Assembly (NCBI GenBank): GCA_000442125.1
Contig: KE546967.1
Location: 1,426,001 to 1,490,000, forward strand
DNA: 64,000 nt
Source of the DNA: Opeltia flavorubescens
Lineage: Eukaryota > Ascomycota > Lecanoromycetes > Teloschistales > Teloschistaceae
Direction: 5' to 3'
A model generated the notes under the pieces. That model was not told where the DNA came from and ran no database searches. It saw nothing but the letters and a program-made list of their open reading frames with translations. The position numbers and the translations under genes were made by a program. Below are positions 62,096 through 64,000 of this stretch, piece by piece. Every line of letters begins with the position of its first letter. Within the stretch, counting starts at the first letter, position 1.

Positions 62096-63268
62096 CTAGT
62101 CCCTTTGTGAAAACCATGGGATTTCTTCGACCGCCTTCTTCTCTGCGTCTTTCTTTTCGAACATCCNCCAGCCACTTTCAGGTTGGATTGTATTAAGGTC
62201 AGACCCAACGCCTTCATTATTGATGAATCGCATGCCAATAGATCCAGCGATCACCATTGCATCGAACTTATTTCCATTGTCGTCTACCTTGACCGGCACT
62301 GAACTGTAGCCAGGTGGGACATCATCTGATTCGATCCAGTGGTAGACGACATCGTCTAACTGCAATACCTGAGACTTTTCCCAGCGATGATCACTCATAG
62401 TCTTGCTGCTCTGCCTGGGTACGTACAAAGACTTACCATCTTGACCCCAGAAACAGAACGCCGTGATCCAGCCTGAGTAATAGGATGGTCCGCTTCCCCC
62501 AGGAATGTAATGGGCGATGCGTTGCCAGAAGTCCAGGGTGTCCTTCGATAGTGGAGCGTCAAAGCTTTGGATGAACCGCATAAGGACTGGCCTAAGGAGG
62601 GCATAGAATTGGGTCGGTTCCTTCCCATACTCTTTCAACTTTTCAAGTCTTGCCAGAATCAGTTCCCAGTCGGCTTTGCTCCCCAAGAGAGTTACAGATG
62701 GCAAGCCGCACGACATGCAGCATTTGAAATCGAAGTACTTTTGGGTTGCTCCCATCAGAAGGATCGAGGCGGTAACTTCATCGTTTTTCGTAGTGGTTGT
62801 GAAAGCTGGCATCATCCAACGTCGAAGTTCAGGATCCACAACGTTTTGCTCAATCATTTTGCCCATCTGCTTCGCGAACATACCAAAGTCGAAAGAGTAC
62901 CGAGTTCCAAAAACTTCCACCTCGAGCTCCTTCTTGCCTTCATGAGCCACGAATTGTCCTCGAAGTTCCTCGGCATGGGCATTGATGTAGAAACTGAATT
63001 GCGAGAGAACGGCAAACCAAACATCTTCTGGACGGATATGGAGGCAGTGATGGTTGTTGTATGCCCGGATTGCACCGTGTACAAATCCATTCGAGGAAGA
63101 GCCCACTCTGTCCTGCACTTCAACGCCGAAAGATGAATGGAGTAGTTCTTTACACAATTCGCTTTCCTGACGACAAGATTGCTTCAAAAGATCCAAAGGG
63201 TCTTGAGTAGGCCATGCGTTCGTAATGATTTCAGCGCGATGACTGGCTGGTTTGATCGTGACAGGCAT
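62096..63268 (-). CDS. DUF4419 domain protein
   Basis: An intronless frame of 390 codons on the minus strand. The body matches the DUF4419 family of fungi and some bacteria: FVHGAIRAYNNHHCLHIRPE, DVWFAVLSQFSFYINAHAEELR, FVAHEGKKELEVEVFG, IAHYIPGGSGPSYYSGWITAF and FDAMVIAGSIGMRF. The family has no established biochemical role; copies are numerous and often lineage-specific in Pezizomycotina. There is no signal peptide or membrane segment. One undefined base at 62167 leaves one residue unresolved. The length is near that of the family and no break is seen. Confidence 0.88.
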   Translation of the reverse strand: MPVTIKPASHRAEIITNAWPTQDPLDLLKQSCRQESELCKELLHSSFGVEVQDRVGSSSNGFVHGAIRAYNNHHCLHIRPEDVWFAVLSQFSFYINAHAEELRGQFVAHEGKKELEVEVFGTRYSFDFGMFAKQMGKMIEQNVVDPELRRWMMPAFTTTTKNDEVTASILLMGATQKYFDFKCCMSCGLPSVTLLGSKADWELILARLEKLKEYGKEPTQFYALLRPVLMRFIQSFDAPLSKDTLDFWQRIAHYIPGGSGPSYYSGWITAFCFWGQDGKSLYVPRQSSKTMSDHRWEKSQVLQLDDVVYHWIESDDVPPGYSSVPVKVDDNGNKFDAMVIAGSIGMRFINNEGVGSDLNTIQPESGWXMFEKKDAEKKAVEEIPWFSQRD

Positions 63269-64000
63269 ATCGAAGAAGTGAAGTAATTTTGTTTGAATGG
63301 TTTCTTGAACAGTAATGTTATCTATTAAGAGAAGTATGGAACCAGGTAGGTGGGACTCAAAAGGCTTTTAATATAAGTTCCAAGGACTTTGATAATTGCC
63401 ACTTGCTATTGGGAAGGTGCAATCTGAAGAGCCGAACTGCATAAGCAGTGCTATGGACTCGATGAGGTAAGACGTTTCGTTTCGATTATCTTACTGTCCT
63501 TGATTATGAGACTTGAAGATGTAAAATAGTGACTTTTTGGCAATTTGTATTTTTCGATTTGTAATTTGAAAGGAAGGTTGAGCATATAAAACCCCTGGTC
63601 TCACTTGGTTGAGACACAATTTCAATCACGCTTTGCAGAGCGATTTGTCATAATGAATGGTTATCGTGAGCGAAGTTGCAAGCTCCCGTGAGGGGCTGCT
63701 GGTGTTACATGACACGACCGCAATTGTAACATAAATCAATATATGGCAATAAGACTGTCAAAACTTACCTGTCAACTATATCCCTAGTCGAGTCAACTCA
63801 GCGACAAAGGAGAGAAGGTAGAGTCTCCAAGATCCCATGAGTCGTGGATCATTACCTTATTGCATTTTCATATGAAATTCTCTTTTACAAAATCATCACG
63901 TCCTTTTTGTATATTTCGGCACCTGGTTGGTGCTTGAACAACGTCAAATTCTACAAAAGACGTCGAATTCATTTCTTTGATTTCTTAGAGGGTTATTTTC
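63269..64000. other. DUF4419 upstream region and right edge
   Basis: The minus-strand promoter of the DUF4419 gene lies at its left end. A good TATAAAA box on the plus strand at 63585-63591 is followed about 60 bp later by an ATG at 63653 with a GTGAGC donor just 10 bp in. This could be the start of a plus-strand gene with a very short first exon continuing beyond the window. No coding sequence can be confirmed before 64,000. Confidence 0.35.

Noticed and set aside
1-64000. tRNA, rRNA or CRISPR loci
   Set aside because: No cloverleaf with a T-arm GTTCRA context, no rRNA-like blocks and no regularly spaced repeats were seen on reading. A covariance-model scan could still find a short RNA I missed.

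Overview
The window is nuclear DNA of a filamentous ascomycete (Pezizomycotina). The support is short introns (36-86 nt) with GT..AG ends, fungal gene families (Kex2-type convertase, Yth1, Snx4/Atg24, Vps53, Tvp38, vacuolar alpha-mannosidase, DUF4419, ankyrin/STAND-like), and a sharply bounded AT-rich block carrying the C-to-T / G-to-A signature of repeat-induced point mutation (RIP). The class cannot be fixed from sequence alone; Leotiomycetes or Dothideomycetes both fit.

Layout. 1-1,875: the 3' end of a probable short-chain dehydrogenase and a convergent YTH1 (CPSF30) gene. 1,876-18,380: one 16.5-kb transposon island. It is an old Ty3/gypsy-like LTR element (140-bp LTRs, CCAC target duplication) interrupted by a second Ty3/gypsy element with a chromodomain-like region (5,894-13,083, 204-bp LTRs, CTACC duplication). 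Both are dead and RIP-mutated, the outer one far more heavily. The island lies in what was the shared upstream region of YTH1 and a GH18 chitinase. 18,765-27,118: chitinase with one frameshift, a stand-alone A-T-R (NRPS-like) reductase, and sorting nexin Snx4. 27,874-40,658: a small hypothetical gene, the kexin protease, a 1,699-residue PhoD-like phosphatase and VPS53. 41,295-43,039: two tandem paralogous small secreted proteins. 43,245-47,027: TVP38 and a disordered 491-aa protein. 47,028-53,695: gene-poor but of ordinary base composition, holding a C2H2 zinc-finger gene. 53,696-63,268: an ankyrin protein with a STAND-type N-terminus, alpha-mannosidase (AMS1), thioredoxin reductase and a DUF4419 protein.

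The genes do not form one pathway. Several act in endomembrane traffic or vacuolar/Golgi processing (Snx4, Kex2, Vps53, Tvp38, alpha-mannosidase), but their spacing looks like normal fungal gene order, not a cluster. The parts most worth a second look are the two-step RIP history recorded in the nested LTRs, the paired secreted proteins, the possible hidden mitochondrial leader of thioredoxin reductase, and the A-T-R enzyme. I found no CRISPR, tRNA, rRNA or convincing unknown multi-gene system.
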